A stretch of 64,000 nucleotides of DNA from contig CM060732.1 of NCBI GenBank assembly GCA_030704615.1, positions 53,175,053 through 53,239,052 of the forward strand, given 5' to 3'. A model generated the notes under the pieces. That model was not told the origin of the DNA and ran no database searches. It saw only the letters and a program-made list of their open reading frames with translations. The stretch comes from Takakia lepidozioides. Lineage: Eukaryota > Streptophyta > Takakiopsida > Takakiales > Takakiaceae. Positions 10,595 to 23,600 of the stretch are shown here, piece after piece (within the stretch, counting starts at the first letter, position 1; each line of letters starts with the position of its first letter). The position numbers were made by a program, and so were the translations under genes.

Positions 10595-11454
10595 GAGAGA
10601 AATGAAATGAAATGGTGCTTTATAATGTCCGTGGAAAGCTCATAGAGCTTATGGGACAGAATGGAAGAAAAAAACATGAGAGAGGAAACAAAACCAGAAC
10701 CCAAGAGTAAGAACTAATGTTCTAGTGATTGTCTAAGGGTAAAGGCCTGGTGCAGGTAAGCTGCCAAGCATTTCTGATAAGAGAGAGAGAGCCATAAAGA
10801 GCAAGTCCGACTGATTGTCTTGCTATCGTAGACAGTATGCAGAAACTAATACTCTAGTCCACCAAGAGGTGCACATGTTCAAATCTAATGTAATCCAAAG
10901 AGTGTTGCTTTGGATTTGAAGGATTGGACTTCAAATAGTCTTCATAATGAGCAAGTGCCAGGCGGTGATCACCAGACACTTCAAGCAGAAGTCCATACTC
11001 CCTGGTGCCAAAATGAGGGACTGATACACCATGCATTTGAAACACCTGTTGCAACTGCCCAATATGCAAAAAAGACCTTCCAGCTAATACCACTGTTTGT
11101 CTAGTAACCAAAAATTTGACAAATCACATCTCATGCATGCAAAGGCTCATATACTTTTGCAAATAAATCAGCATAGGGCTTATGGAATGTGCTGTCTAAT
11201 TTATAGTCTAATTTATAGAAAAAAGTGCCATCCTAAGTCTTCCTGGTATATATGACAAATGGCCACATGCAGTACAATCATATTTGCACCAGAGCAACGG
11301 GTGTCCCATTCCTTGTGAAACTTGGTTACATGTCATTTACATGAAGATGATATCTTCATGATCCTATAGCAGGAATGTGTGTGGTTCTCATCCATCCCTG
11401 TCTGAGGATGTCGACCCTCGTAAGCTCCCTGACAGGAAAAGCTCCCCACATCCT
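10595..11454. other. Downstream flank / possible 3' UTR of the TFIIIC gene
   Basis: No credible protein is encoded here. The minus-strand open frame at 10854-11111 resembles no family I know. The region directly follows the stop codon at 11455 and may contain the 3' untranslated part of the transcript. I see no strong canonical polyadenylation signal. Confidence 0.4.
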
Positions 11455-11643
11455 TCATAACAAACTGCCACTCAAAACATTAGCATAATAATGTTTGCTC
11501 CATGAGGGCTTGGAAATTGACGGACTCTCCTCTTTGATAAGATACTGGAGAAGCCTAGGAGTAGATGTTGTCTTGGGCTCCAACAATGTGCGCACACTCA
11601 CATGACCATCCAGTTGAAGCATCTCAAGCAGCTGTCGAGCAGT
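11455..11643 (-). CDS. GTF3C1: TFIIIC subunit 1, exon 22 (C-terminus)
   Basis: It encodes TARQLLEMLQLDGHVSVRTL and ends SKHYYANVLSGSLL then TGA at 11457-11455. The ending matches the conserved C-terminus of plant homologues, so the gene is complete. Confidence 0.9.
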   Translation of the reverse strand, partial: TARQLLEMLQLDGHVSVRTLLEPKTTSTPRLLQYLIKEESPSISKPSWSKHYYANVLSGSLL

Positions 11644-14600
11644 CTGTCCACAAGACACACAAGAGATTGGTCACTTACACAAGGTGAGCTTGTGACTACC
11701 TTATTATACGGTAAGTGATAAGTCGGAATTACGACAATGCTACCACCACGACAAAAGCATTGTCAAAAGGGATTCCCACACCGCATGACAATTTATATCA
11801 GAGCCCAGAGGTTCACACAGCCCCCTGTGAAGATTCAGAATGAAGAAACTGGCATACCTGAGGGTTCAGGACATCCAATTGCTCCACTAACTGCTCCTGT
11901 TTGACACACATCAAGCAGGGAAGTCAATATATGCCAATACATTCATTGAACACAACCAGGAGAGACCTGCTTGGTCTTCTCAGATGTTCCAAAGATATTA
12001 TGATCCTCATGATGTCGTTCATTGAGGCAACTAATACATGAGATAGACATATGCAATACTCAAAATAAGAAAGTCATGCCTACATCCTTTGTCAAACAGA
12101 ACTCACTGATGTAATTTATGGAGGTACCTCTGTGACTCCAGGATTCAACATGACAATTCCCATCACCCTCCGTGACAGGGCCGTGAGCATCACTGTGTTG
12201 CTGCCCCCCTCTGCAGTCAGCCATGGAAGCAAGGGTACAGTTTGGGCCCCATCTCCATCACAGTCCCTGTCCCTCGCAAATGGAAGCAACACTCGCCTAT
12301 GTCCGCTGGTGTCGTTCAATAAGTGAGGAAGAGTAGGTGTCCCAGTCCAATGCCTAGACACAATGGCTAGTGTATTCACACTGCTCCCCTGTATGCCTCT
12401 CCTTCCACTGAAGTGCGTTGTCTCTGAGATTTCGCAGTCAAATTGCCCTCCATGAGAACCATCAGAGTAAGCGTCATCTGCAATGTTGTGCCCAACCCAA
12501 TGAGATAACAGAGAATTTATAGAACGAGGACTAGCCACGGTGCACAACAGATAATGTGCTCCTTTCTGCCCTCAAAAATCTACACATTCTCAGATTTAGA
12601 TGTCCCACCTGGCTTTGTCGATGTGCATCCATCACCATCAGCTAAAGCCAACCCCCTAACACTCCCTGCCACCTTACTTGTTTCAATGAGGAGACAGCCA
12701 CGAGAACTGTGAACAGCAGAAACCACTCGTACATGATCATATGCATTCACCTGTTACAGAAAAATGCACAGTCAATGACTGGAAATCCTACAGCAGTACC
12801 CTCTCTTGGAGAGATTAAGGTCAAGGTAAGCAAGGCCATAGACAGAGGATGAGTGAAGTTGCATGCCCTTTATGTGGGCACAAAGGCTTTGGAGTCTCCA
12901 CATGGAAGGATAAGGCTACAAGGGTGGCTCAGTGTCGAAAACTTGGCGGTGAAAAGGTAGCTACCTCTTTATGGAGGATCCAACTATTTTACTTGTCTAG
13001 TCTCACATCAGTCTTCTTTTGGGCACAATGATCAGGACAAATATTCTCATCATTTGTGAACAAACAATATGGTCACATTGGGCCTACTCTAGTCGAAACT
13101 GGTGACCTGACACAACATCTAGAATCAGGAGTCGCGATGGCAGTATCCAACAGGGAGCATGCCCTAAATCTTTACGCCATACCGAACATTTGTAGGGGTG
13201 TCACTCTCTAGTGAAAGGGCCTCAAGCCCACCACAGGAACAGTCTGCAGATTTCTCTCGCATAAAAAATTCCATTTTCTCTCTCACTGCGTCTACACACA
13301 GGACCCCCAATGACCGGTGGCATAACAATGTAACATACCTGTTTGGCAAGGCCAAAAGACTCTAGTGCACAGACATATGCCTCTGCTAGCTCTTCACTCA
13401 CCTCAGAACCTGCATGTATGAACATCATCACCAGATGTCAAAATACTCTTAATACCATGTACTGCATAGATCGTTCCCCCACAATAAATTTGCATTTAAC
13501 TTAAGACTATAAGGAGAGAGAAAAAGGAATCACCAGTTGCGGTCAGGCAATTAGATAGCTGTGCGATGCTCAGCCCTTCTTCACCACCCTTTTCTATCTC
13601 ATGCAATGCTGCCTTGAGAAACACAGGCTGGAGCCTGGGCGCTCCATTGTCTTCCATATTTACAGTCTCCTCAGAGGCCAGGCACCAATGGCGTATACAT
13701 TCTGCCAACTCTCCTGAGCCACTAACATCCATGAGCTCTGTAGGGCCTGCTGTGTCAGCATGTGCAGAGAAACTGGATATGTGCAATCCCTCAACAAGTG
13801 GCTCTCCCTGATAATTATGTTCCCAAAGAGGACGGGGATCCGAGGTGCCTTGTTGAACATTGTAATCATTACCTTCACTTTGACCTTGATGAGTTCCATT
13901 AAAGAAGCTCGATTCTTCTGTGCTGCTGGGCACCGCAACATCATCACAAATTTCAGTACAGGTAGATCTTGATTCATAGGTTGGAAGTGCAGGCTCGCCA
14001 CTGCCCTCTGGACCCTCGGAGATGGCAGCTAGCAACAAACCAGGTAAAGGCTTCGCAGTGCGATGCAAGCACACCTGAATACCAGGAAACCCACGCTCGC
14101 GTCGAAACCCAGGAGAGGCAGCTTCTGCTCGCTGAATCCTGGGCTTCACAAAGCGAACCTCCTGGCCTCCTTCCATCTTTCTCTTCACTCCAATCACCAC
14201 ATTCCGATTATCCTCACTCTCTCCCAGCCCATCACTCGGAAGAAAGGGAGCCATGGAGACCTCACCCTCACTTATTACTCCCAGCAGATGCAGCAGCTGC
14301 CCACACAAGTGGTCTGTGGGAAGGGGCACCCAATCCTGCTCCAGAGCAGAATCATGGAGGGCAAGCCACTGCGCAGTACTCAAGGCCTCGTCGCCAGTCC
14401 CAAATGGAAACCGTGACGCTGAAGCATTGTGGAAGAACTTGGGAGACAGCACAAATGGCTGGTTGTCCTGACCAACAACCTGGTAGAGAATCATACGGTA
14501 AATTGTGCGACGGTTTGATGAGAAAAAGCAGCAGGACCCCAACCAATATTTACACACATTGTTTGTATGTAACTAATTAACATACACACACAAAAAGTGA

Positions 14601-17600
14601 TGGGATATATGTCTCTTAGTTCAGAAACTATATATATTACTGTATGAGATCAAGAAACTGTATAATATTTGTGGACAATTAGAGAAAAGGGACAGATGCA
14701 AAGACTGTGCCCCTCTCTGTGTATGTGGTAGGGTGAGAAGCAACAAACAACAGATGGCTACATCTGTCCGCAGGACAGAGGACGAACTGGGGCTTTAAAA
14801 AGACTAAAATCCTCGTACCATGAAACTAGGTTTATGGGCTCAAAACATCAAAGCCCCTCTACTAACTTGATATTGAAGGAACAGGCCACAAAAGAAACAT
14901 GAAACCAATACAGAACGGACAGAAAAAGAGACCAACCACAAGCTCCTGTTCTTGAAGGAAATTGAATGCAGTAAACACGTCAGCTTCCTTGCAGGAGCGC
15001 AGAGCGTCCACCACCGGCTGGGGCACTTCTGTGGCTGCTGATGCAGTCATCAAGACCAGCTTCACGAGCTCAACCGCATTGGCAACTCCAAGAGACTGCC
15101 GCACCAAATCTTCCGAAGTCATATCATGTAGCAATGCAGGTCTTTCTCTTCTCTTTCGTGGTTTCAGCCGGACAAACCGCGAACAACCATGTGCTGTACC
15201 CATCATGCGAGCTACAAATACAGTAAAAATTAAATCAGACTAGATAGGATGCTTATTCCAAGCACGATCGCCATAGACTGGCTATGAAACAAATTGAATC
15301 TCTCATATTCATTATTCAATGTATAAACTTGTCTCTGGAACATTAAACATCTTCTACAATAATGTAGCTTTGCTTACCACTTGCCAGGGCACCACTCCGA
15401 GCTGTCTGGGCTCCATCTGGGGATTCTGCATGCTGAATGCACCCAACAGCACTTGAAAGAGCCAAAGGATCTATGTTGGTGAAGAGAGAAAGGGAGGCCC
15501 CAGATGAGCAGGAAGCCTGTCCTATGAATGTGTCGGGCATCATGCTCATAGTAGACGAGGGTAGGGTAAATTCTGTGCTCCCAACACTATCGTTTGCGGC
15601 TGTCCCCAACCTACTTTTCCCAGGTAAAACTGGATCAGTCATTTGCTGGAGTGGCCACTTGGTAGAGATTGGCCGGAGCCCTGTCACCCGCTTGCTGTTG
15701 CAAGCTTTTGCCACGCTGCGGAGTCGCATAACCTCATTAACAGCTGCTGATATTGATGCTTCCTCAAATGAATCCCATGGCAATTCTTGCCCAGACTCCA
15801 GACCACTATGCCCACATTGGGTCAACTGTGTGAACCCAGAGCTTGAATTGGACTGATCCCTCAAAGAATTAGGAAGGCCCCCCTGGGTTAAGCCAGACAC
15901 CAAATCTAATCTGCGCTCCCGGTTTTGCTGCGCATCTTTCAGCTGGACATGCTTCATGTAGCGAGCAGCCAGTAGGGAGCAGAGACTCATGAGTGCTTTC
16001 CGGACAGAAGGCTCTGACTTGAGCTGGTATATGCGTCGCCGGCATGCAGCAGGGGTGGCGGGAAGCAAAGGAATCATGGCCCAGTCCACACGATGGTAGC
16101 GAGCACCTAGCATGGCCCGCTGTCGAGCATAGCAGCAGATAAGGATCCTGCATTAACAAGAGAGGTCCTTAGCCCAGCAATTTATGAATGCTGAAGACGT
16201 AAATGACATAATGTGCTCTAACTTTTCCTTTGATTTTGAACCTAAGTTATCAGCAATACCATCAAAATTAGACTGCGTTATCAACTATAAAGTATTTTTT
16301 TTTTTTCCCCACCAAACCCACCATTTGAGCCTCCAATAAACAAGTAGTTGTCTTCTTATTCTTCTCCCTTCTCAACAAGTTCTGAGCCTCCTGTTGATGC
16401 AACCAATTTCCCTCTTCTCCTCTCCCTGCCCACTACTCTCTGCTGAAGACAATATCCAGATCTGACACAATGTCCCGGGTATTCTCATCAGAGAGTGACC
16501 CTCTTCAGGACCATGAAGGACTTGGTCCCTGCACGACTGTTCAACAACTTTCAAATCTCGAGGCTGAGCCTAAAGCCCTGGCCCTGTTGGGGTCAGCAGA
16601 TTAATGCTTTTGTGAAGGGGATTCTAGAGGAAATCTGAAAAGCCCAAACCAATTGTTTACACCAAGGTAGTGTCTGTTCCCTCTCGTTCCGCCCAACCTG
16701 AGCGTGGGGTCTACATCTTCTGAGAACATTCTCTCCTGCCCATTCTCTCTATCTCTCTCTCAATGGCCACAAGGCTACGGCAAACAACGTCTTATGAGTA
16801 CATTCTCTCTATCTCTCTTACTTCTCCCCCCTAGAGGAAAGGGAGAGTGCAATTGCCCATTGTGTGGGCAACCTGAAGACAACAATCATTTTCTGATTCC
16901 TTGTCCGGGGTTCTCTCGCCAGAGAGATGCTCTCTTCAAATCTATCAAGGGAATTTGTGCCTGTACCTCTGTATTCCAACTTTGAAAGTCTCGATGCTGA
17001 GCCAAAAGCCCAGGCCCTTATGGGGCCTAGTAATTGGGCAAACCACACACAGCAGGTTGATGCTTGTGTAAACGGATTTCTAGAGGACATCTGGAAAACC
17101 TGGATCAATCGTTTATTCCAAGGTAAGTCTTACTACCGGTGTCAGCCCCTGACAAAGGTAGGTTCTGTCCCTTTGTGTTCCGCTCAAGCTGGGCGCGGGC
17201 TCAATGGCCACAAGGTTACAGCAAACAAAGTCTTATGAATACATTCTCGCCATGTTTTCATCCAATCTAGGCATGGGATCTTTGGCCACAAGGCTACGGC
17301 AACCAAAGTCTTTTGAGTACATTCTCTCTCCTCTCCCTTAGATTTAGTCGGAGAGGATGGGTCTCTCCTTTCGAATATGGCTACACGGACCATCCCTGCA
17401 GCTCCTATGGAGTGATGATCTCTGAATGTAACAAGCAGATGTCTACTGGTTGGGGGCAGCCCCTCCACTTGAGGTAGCCAGTTGCATGATCTGGCTTGCA
17501 TGCTCGACACTTGGGCTAGGGTATGCCCTTGTGTTTATTTACCTGCTATAAACACATCTCATTTTCCAGAAAATGCTGTACTCCGAAGGATAATTCCTGG

Positions 17601-20600
17601 GAGCTGTTTACTACTGCCAAAACTAGAGCTTCTTGTGTAGTTCATGAGGTGAATCCCATGTTTGACACTATGGCTGAACGAGATGTGGTGTCGTGGAGTG
17701 CGATGCTTGCAGGGTATGCACGGCAGGGATGGCAGATGTTGGACCAGTCCAAGTTAAGACCTACACCGGTGCACCACAGTATACAGGAGGGGCCATGTGC
17801 TTGTTGGCAGATCAACATCAGGACTGATCACTTCATACATGTCTAAGGGTGCTAAATTGACAGGTAGAGTCCCACAGCCAAATCATCTCAGAGAAGTTTG
17901 ACCCTTGACTGGTTGGAGAGAGTTTCCAGCTCGTTTGAAGCCCTGGAAGAGGTTGACCTAATGGACTATGGATAACTAACCTAGTGGTACACCAAGCCCA
18001 AAGGTCTATGGAAGACGACCATGTCAATCCAACCTGCCTTTGCCTGCACTGACCAATCAAGCTGTGAATGAAGGATATCACATGCTCAATGGCATGCCAA
18101 TCCTCGAAGTTACACAAGGTGATCAAAGCCTGCACGCAAAGAAGCTGACCCATTCATGCAGAATTGCAGGATGTCTAGGAGCATTCAAAAGCAACATAGA
18201 CAACAGACAATTTGTATGCAAGAGGCTGGCTTGCACCTGGGCACCTTTAACCTCTGTGGGCTGACTACACAAAGGAAACAATTTGAAGTGTTACAAATTC
18301 TTCAAGCAAATGACATGCACATTTGTCCTGGGCAAGAGACAGGTCCAGGATGGTCCAGGATGCCATTGGCTATAAGTGGCCGGTAAGATGTGTGCCCTCA
18401 ACTAAAGAACTTCAGTATGAACAGTCTTGTGCTGACACTGACACTGAAAGGAAGCAGGAGGGCTAAGGATTGTTGTGGGATGCGTCTACATGCCTACAGA
18501 GGGAGCCCTTAGTGTTGATGCTGATAAAGCCTTTGAGGAACTCAGCTAAGTTCCTCCCCCAAGGCCGCATGGTCTTGTTTTCGGAGACGTTAATGACCGG
18601 GTGGGTCTCCAACAGATTCCAATGGCACTTGTTTATCAATTGCCTGGAAGCGCTTCAGCTTTGACCTTGAACAATAGGTCATAAGAAGACCCATGAGAGT
18701 GGACTTGAAAAAAACCAAACTGGGGAACGGTCAATTGTAGATTATATCATAGTGGAGAAGGAGTTGTTTCCTCAGTGTGCCAAAGTATTGGTTGACCAAT
18801 TCTTGTCTGCACTTGTGAGGTCAATCCTAACACACAGATCTGTGAAACGTTCAATTTGAAAGTGGCGAATAGAAAAATTACGGAGAGACGAGCTCAAGAT
18901 AGAATATCACCCAGGCCTTGACAAAAAGGATGTCCTGCCTTCCATCCAATTGCTCGCCTCTTGCGAAGCGAGGTCGAAAGAGCTGTGGACTCTTGGGAGA
19001 GTTTCATCACTTCTGTGGCTGACAAGATCATTGGAAGGAAACTAATAAGAGCAGTGATTTGGTGGACCCACGAGATCAAGCTTAAGATTGTCGAGAGATG
19101 GGCACTTTATAGGGACTGCTGTAACATCAAAGATGACAGAGAGCTGTGGTCTAGATACTACCAGCTAGTACGAGCTCACAAGAAAATGAATTGAAAAGAG
19201 CTGTACATTGACATTAACTTGGAGCACCATGGTGTTAATAATAACAGCTTCTGGTTGCCCTCAGAGCATTTCTACAGGCCGAAAAATGGTCAGCGGGTAT
19301 ATGCATTAAGGAATGACAAGGGTGCAGTGGTAGATTATATAGTTGGTGACTTTGATGGTCATGGCCGTCTTGCCCGTGAATCTAACTCTAACAGTGAGGG
19401 GTTTCTAAAGAATGCAAGGACACAGTAGAAAGAACTGTTCCCACGATCCAAGACAGCCTGATGAACTGGAGATATCACAGAGGGATACAACATGCACGGT
19501 GGTCCTTCTGAGTTTGCTGCAGCAATAGAACATTTCAAGTACTATAAAACCAGTGCGTGTGAGGACATTGTCAACAATCTCGTATAGTAGAGGCCTTGCC
19601 CTCCTCTGTAACCTTATTAGGAGACTGAAATGATTCCCATTCGCTGGAGAGAGCATGTCATTGTCAATCTATACAAGAACGCAGAAGAGCCCGGGAATTA
19701 CCGTGGCATAGACTTCTAGCGCAGTTGGCAAGCTGTTTTGTGGGACAATAAGCACCTTTCTGGTGTCCATCAAGGTGAGGCCGGCTTCCCAAAAATAGGG
19801 GCTGCGTCGACCATATCTTGCCGAGGACAAATCATCATTCCTAAGCAAGCCAAAGACGTTCTGAGGCACTCAAGCCACGGCATTCACACCTTAAGGCATG
19901 TTAGGGGATGGCATCCTCAGGGTACACAGCTCTTCTGGCAGTGCATCTTATCCATACATCCCTTGAATGTTGGGAAGGAATGCTGAACCGGATGACCTTA
20001 CCAACGGAAGGATACAGTAGGAGGAAATTCATACAATCCAAGACAGACCTGATGAGCTGGACTATATCACAAAGGGATACAATGTGCCCATGAGTTCTTC
20101 CGAAGCAATATAACATCTAAAGGGCAATAAAGCCGGTGGGTGTCATGGCATTGTCCACAACCTAATCAAGCATGGTGTATGGTAGAGGCCCTTCCCTCCT
20201 CTTTAACCTTATTAGGAAGACTGAAATGATTCCCATTCGCTGGAGAGAGCATGTCATTGTCAATCTATAAAAGAAGAGCCTGGGAACTACCAGGGCATAA
20301 CTTCTTAGCGCAGTTGGCAAGCTGTTTTGTAGGACAATAAGCACCCGTCTCGAGGTTGACTTCGAGTCTAGAAGTGTTGTCCAGGGTGAGGCAGGCTTCC
20401 GAGAAATAGGTGCTGCGTTGACCATATCTTTACCCTAAGCCAGACTATTGAGGAAGGTGTGCTGCCCTTGAGCAGTCCACGTGGTGAGTTCAAGGTCAGA
20501 TGGTGGGGTCAGTTGAATCACATGGCTAATACCAGATACCCTAACTCTATTTCTTGGAAGCAAGACCATCCTGTTAAAAGGGCTAAGTCCTGGCAGAAAA

Positions 20601-23600
20601 GGGTAAAGGCGTACCGGAATATTAGGCAGGAAGAACTGACCCTGCTAGATGAAGCTCACCTGGAGATTGAAGTGTCTATGGCCAGGTCAGAAGCATGAAG
20701 AATTTCAGAACAAAATGAACTTAGGCATAAAACTTCCATGAACTTGTTTCCAGTTAGTGACATGGGTGAGGATCCTAAGAATGACCTGAAGGGCCTATCT
20801 AACCTTGGCACTTGACTGAAATTTAAACTCGGGGAGTCTACCTTTGAACAGACACGGAGAGGAATGGGACATTGTCAATCCCCAGTGGTCGGGCGGCCTG
20901 AAGACAATATCCACTTTCTGATACAATGTGTGGGATATTCTCATAGAAACGGGTCTAATTGCTGGGCAGGTTACACAGAGCAGATTGATGCTTGTGTGAA
21001 GGGGTTTCTAGAGGAAGTCTGGAAAGCCCGAACTAATTGTTTATTTGATGGTATAGTCGCACGACTGGAGTGGGCATCTCACAAAGGTTGTGTTTGTTCC
21101 TTCGTGTTCCGCCTAAACTGAGCACGGGGTCTATGGCCAAAAGGCAGACAACATCTTATGAGCACATTCCTTCACTTTGGAACTCATGCAGCTAAAATAA
21201 TTTCTTTCTCATTCTTCCTTTTTTTCTCCAGAAAACATACACACAGAGGTAGAAGGAGCTCCTACTGTTTGTCCACAGACAGGTCAATGCACTTAGTCTC
21301 CGGCCACTGATACTAAGAATACTCATGCTTCCAGTGGAAATAAACAGTTTCTTCTCTTCTCAGATTAGCATACATACAAAAACACAACTACAGTGTCTCC
21401 AAGCTTTTGGATGATGACTTACTTGTCTAACCCCTCTGACCAGGGAAACCTTTTTGATCGGGAGGGTTTCAAATTTGTCACAACACTTATATAATTGATG
21501 GGATTCTCGTCAGGACCCCTGCCTTCCTCTTCGTCTTCATCACCCTCTTCCTCCTGAAAACCATGGCTGCGGTCCTCTGCATCTCCAGTGTGAAAAGCGT
21601 CATTTTCACCTGGACAAAAGTGGAACGGCACCCTGGTGAAGAATCGATACCCAAAAAGGTTGATCTCAGCAAAAGCTACCATGAACAGTAAATCTTGTGA
21701 AGTCAAGACACAGCAAGGACTGTACTACAGTTTTAAGTTGCTCTTTGCACAATCAGGTGGATGAAATACATAGGACTCGTATCAAGAGAGAAGATGGAAA
21801 GCAAGTGACCATAATAGTTCCTGGCTCATGAAACTACATAGTGAAGGGCCCTTCTGGCGACTACTGCTGAAATGGGCTGCAGCCAAAGTCTGTAATAGCT
21901 TTCTGGAGCCAAAATTGTGAAGACAGGTTGACCATTTTACTACAAGGCTCATGCAGGACAACTCCGGCAGGCTCAGATAGTCGCCGATCATTGAAACTGA
22001 GCACAATCTAGCCCCCTTGTGGATAAAAAGAGGGTGAAGAAAGAAACATGGACAGACCTAAGGATGCCATTGTTTCCATGGACGCAGACCCAAGCTGCAT
22101 TTGGCGCTGCCGTTTGTAGGCCTTCACATGGGGAGGTTCAGAGATTGCTGCAGATGCTACAGCTCGCTTCTTCGAATTAACGTTGGGATTAGGCTTAATA
22201 CGGTGCCCTCGACTAACAGTAGTCTCATTATCAGTTGTGCCCACATCTTCTGTCCTTCCCTTCTGCTGAGCTTGAAGACGTGATCTTCGATTCTTCTCAT
22301 ATGACACCCTCAGTACCTGCCAAAAAAGTTCCAAGTAAACTGTTGGTGTGCAACATGGAATCATGCCATGTGAATCAAACCTCACATACACCAGGATTCG
22401 TAGATAATGCACTAAGGGGTACGAGATAGATGGAGTGATATCCTGAGTATACAACTCAGTAGAACAAACAGGACAGCTTCCCTTACGCCCAGGAGGGAAC
22501 AAAACGATAAGATCAGAGTGTTTTTGCCTATCATTCTCCTGGCAAGAACCTTGTCTTACCCACTCAATCATCAACAGTTCATATAACTATTTTCATAGCC
22601 CACCCTCGACAGGGGAAACTACCCACAAGTAGTAGTGGTTCTTATTTACGCTGGCTTTGGCCGGAGTCTACTCTCCCTCTCTCTCTCTACTGAGCGCAGG
22701 GTCTATGGCCACAAGGCTACGGCAAACAACGTCTTACGAATACATCTCTCTCTCCCTGTCCTCTAGGAAGCCTATTGCCATTGGGTGGACTTGATACGGG
22801 AGTACATTAATGTCTCTGTGACTAAATCTTGTGACCTCGTGTCTTTGTTTGTTTCGACCTGAAGCGCTTTGCTCCAGGTAAGGTAGTGCATTGGATTTAG
22901 TTGGAAAGCTTGGGGCCTTTCCCTCTTTAGAATATGCCTACACGGGCCATTCCCTGCAACTCCCTGGAGTGTGATCTCTGAATGGTAACAAGCACTCCTA
23001 CCGCTTGGGGGCAGCCCTCCGCCCAAATTGGGCGGTCGTATGCTCTGTCTAGCATACTCGGCACTTGGGCTGGGGTTGGTTCCTGTGCTTAAACTTATAG
23101 CCTGCGACAACAATCAAAATTTTAGCTCCTATCAACATCAACACTCCTCAGGGTGATTCCTGGGAATTGGTTACTTATGCCAAATCTAGGGCTTCATGTG
23201 TAGTTTTTGGGGTGAATCCCAGGATGGACGATGTGTCCTTTAAAACTACATGCTCTAGCTTAGGCTTGGATTTCATGGCTAATGGTTCCATCTCGAGACT
23301 TGATAACAGGGGTACGTTGAAGGTTGCAATGACCAAAAGTGCTTCTAATAGAGTCCCACATCAATTCAATCTCAAAGAAGTTCGTCCCTTGACTGGCTGG
23401 AGAGCGGTCTTAGACATTGGTGATTCAACGGGACGCTCTAGGAAGACAACCAAGGGCAAGGACTTCAACTTGAGAGTTTCTAAATCGGTTTGATGCTCTG
23501 GATGAGGTTGAATCCAAACAGCCAGAAGGACAAGATGCCCCTAAGTGTACGGAACCTGAACGTCCTGAATCTGAAGGATTTGGTACTCTGAATGGTTTAC

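Larger units (their letters stand above)
17333..21175 (+). pseudogene. Decayed near-full-length LINE-A copy in intron 14
   Basis: The order matches the better-preserved copy at 22757-27340: 5' untranslated region (17333-17540, homologous to 22900-23100), endonuclease start (AGLHLGTFNLCGL near 18220, ICPGQET), a reverse-transcriptase region with many stops (19400-20460), the C-terminal block EFKVRWWGQLNHMANTRYP (20485), a zinc cluster (IHFLIQCVGY) and a diverged tail to about 21175. The reading frames are broken throughout. It carries a foreign PPR-like segment near 17658 and an internal duplication of about 600 bp (see separate entries). It belongs to a subfamily whose C-terminus reads LEWASHKG. 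Confidence 0.85.

Noticed and set aside
10854-11111. Minus-strand open frame downstream of the TFIIIC stop as a further exon
   Set aside because: The family C-terminus and stop are already present at 11455, and this frame has no homology.
12849-13031. Plus-strand frame with a CPLCGHKGF motif
   Set aside because: A single CxxC in a 60-codon frame inside intron 18 is not enough to support a zinc-finger gene, and the rest has no homology.
13969-14580. Plus-strand open frame of 203 codons
   Set aside because: It lies exactly opposite exon 17 of the TFIIIC gene, which has family homology. The plus-strand product has none.
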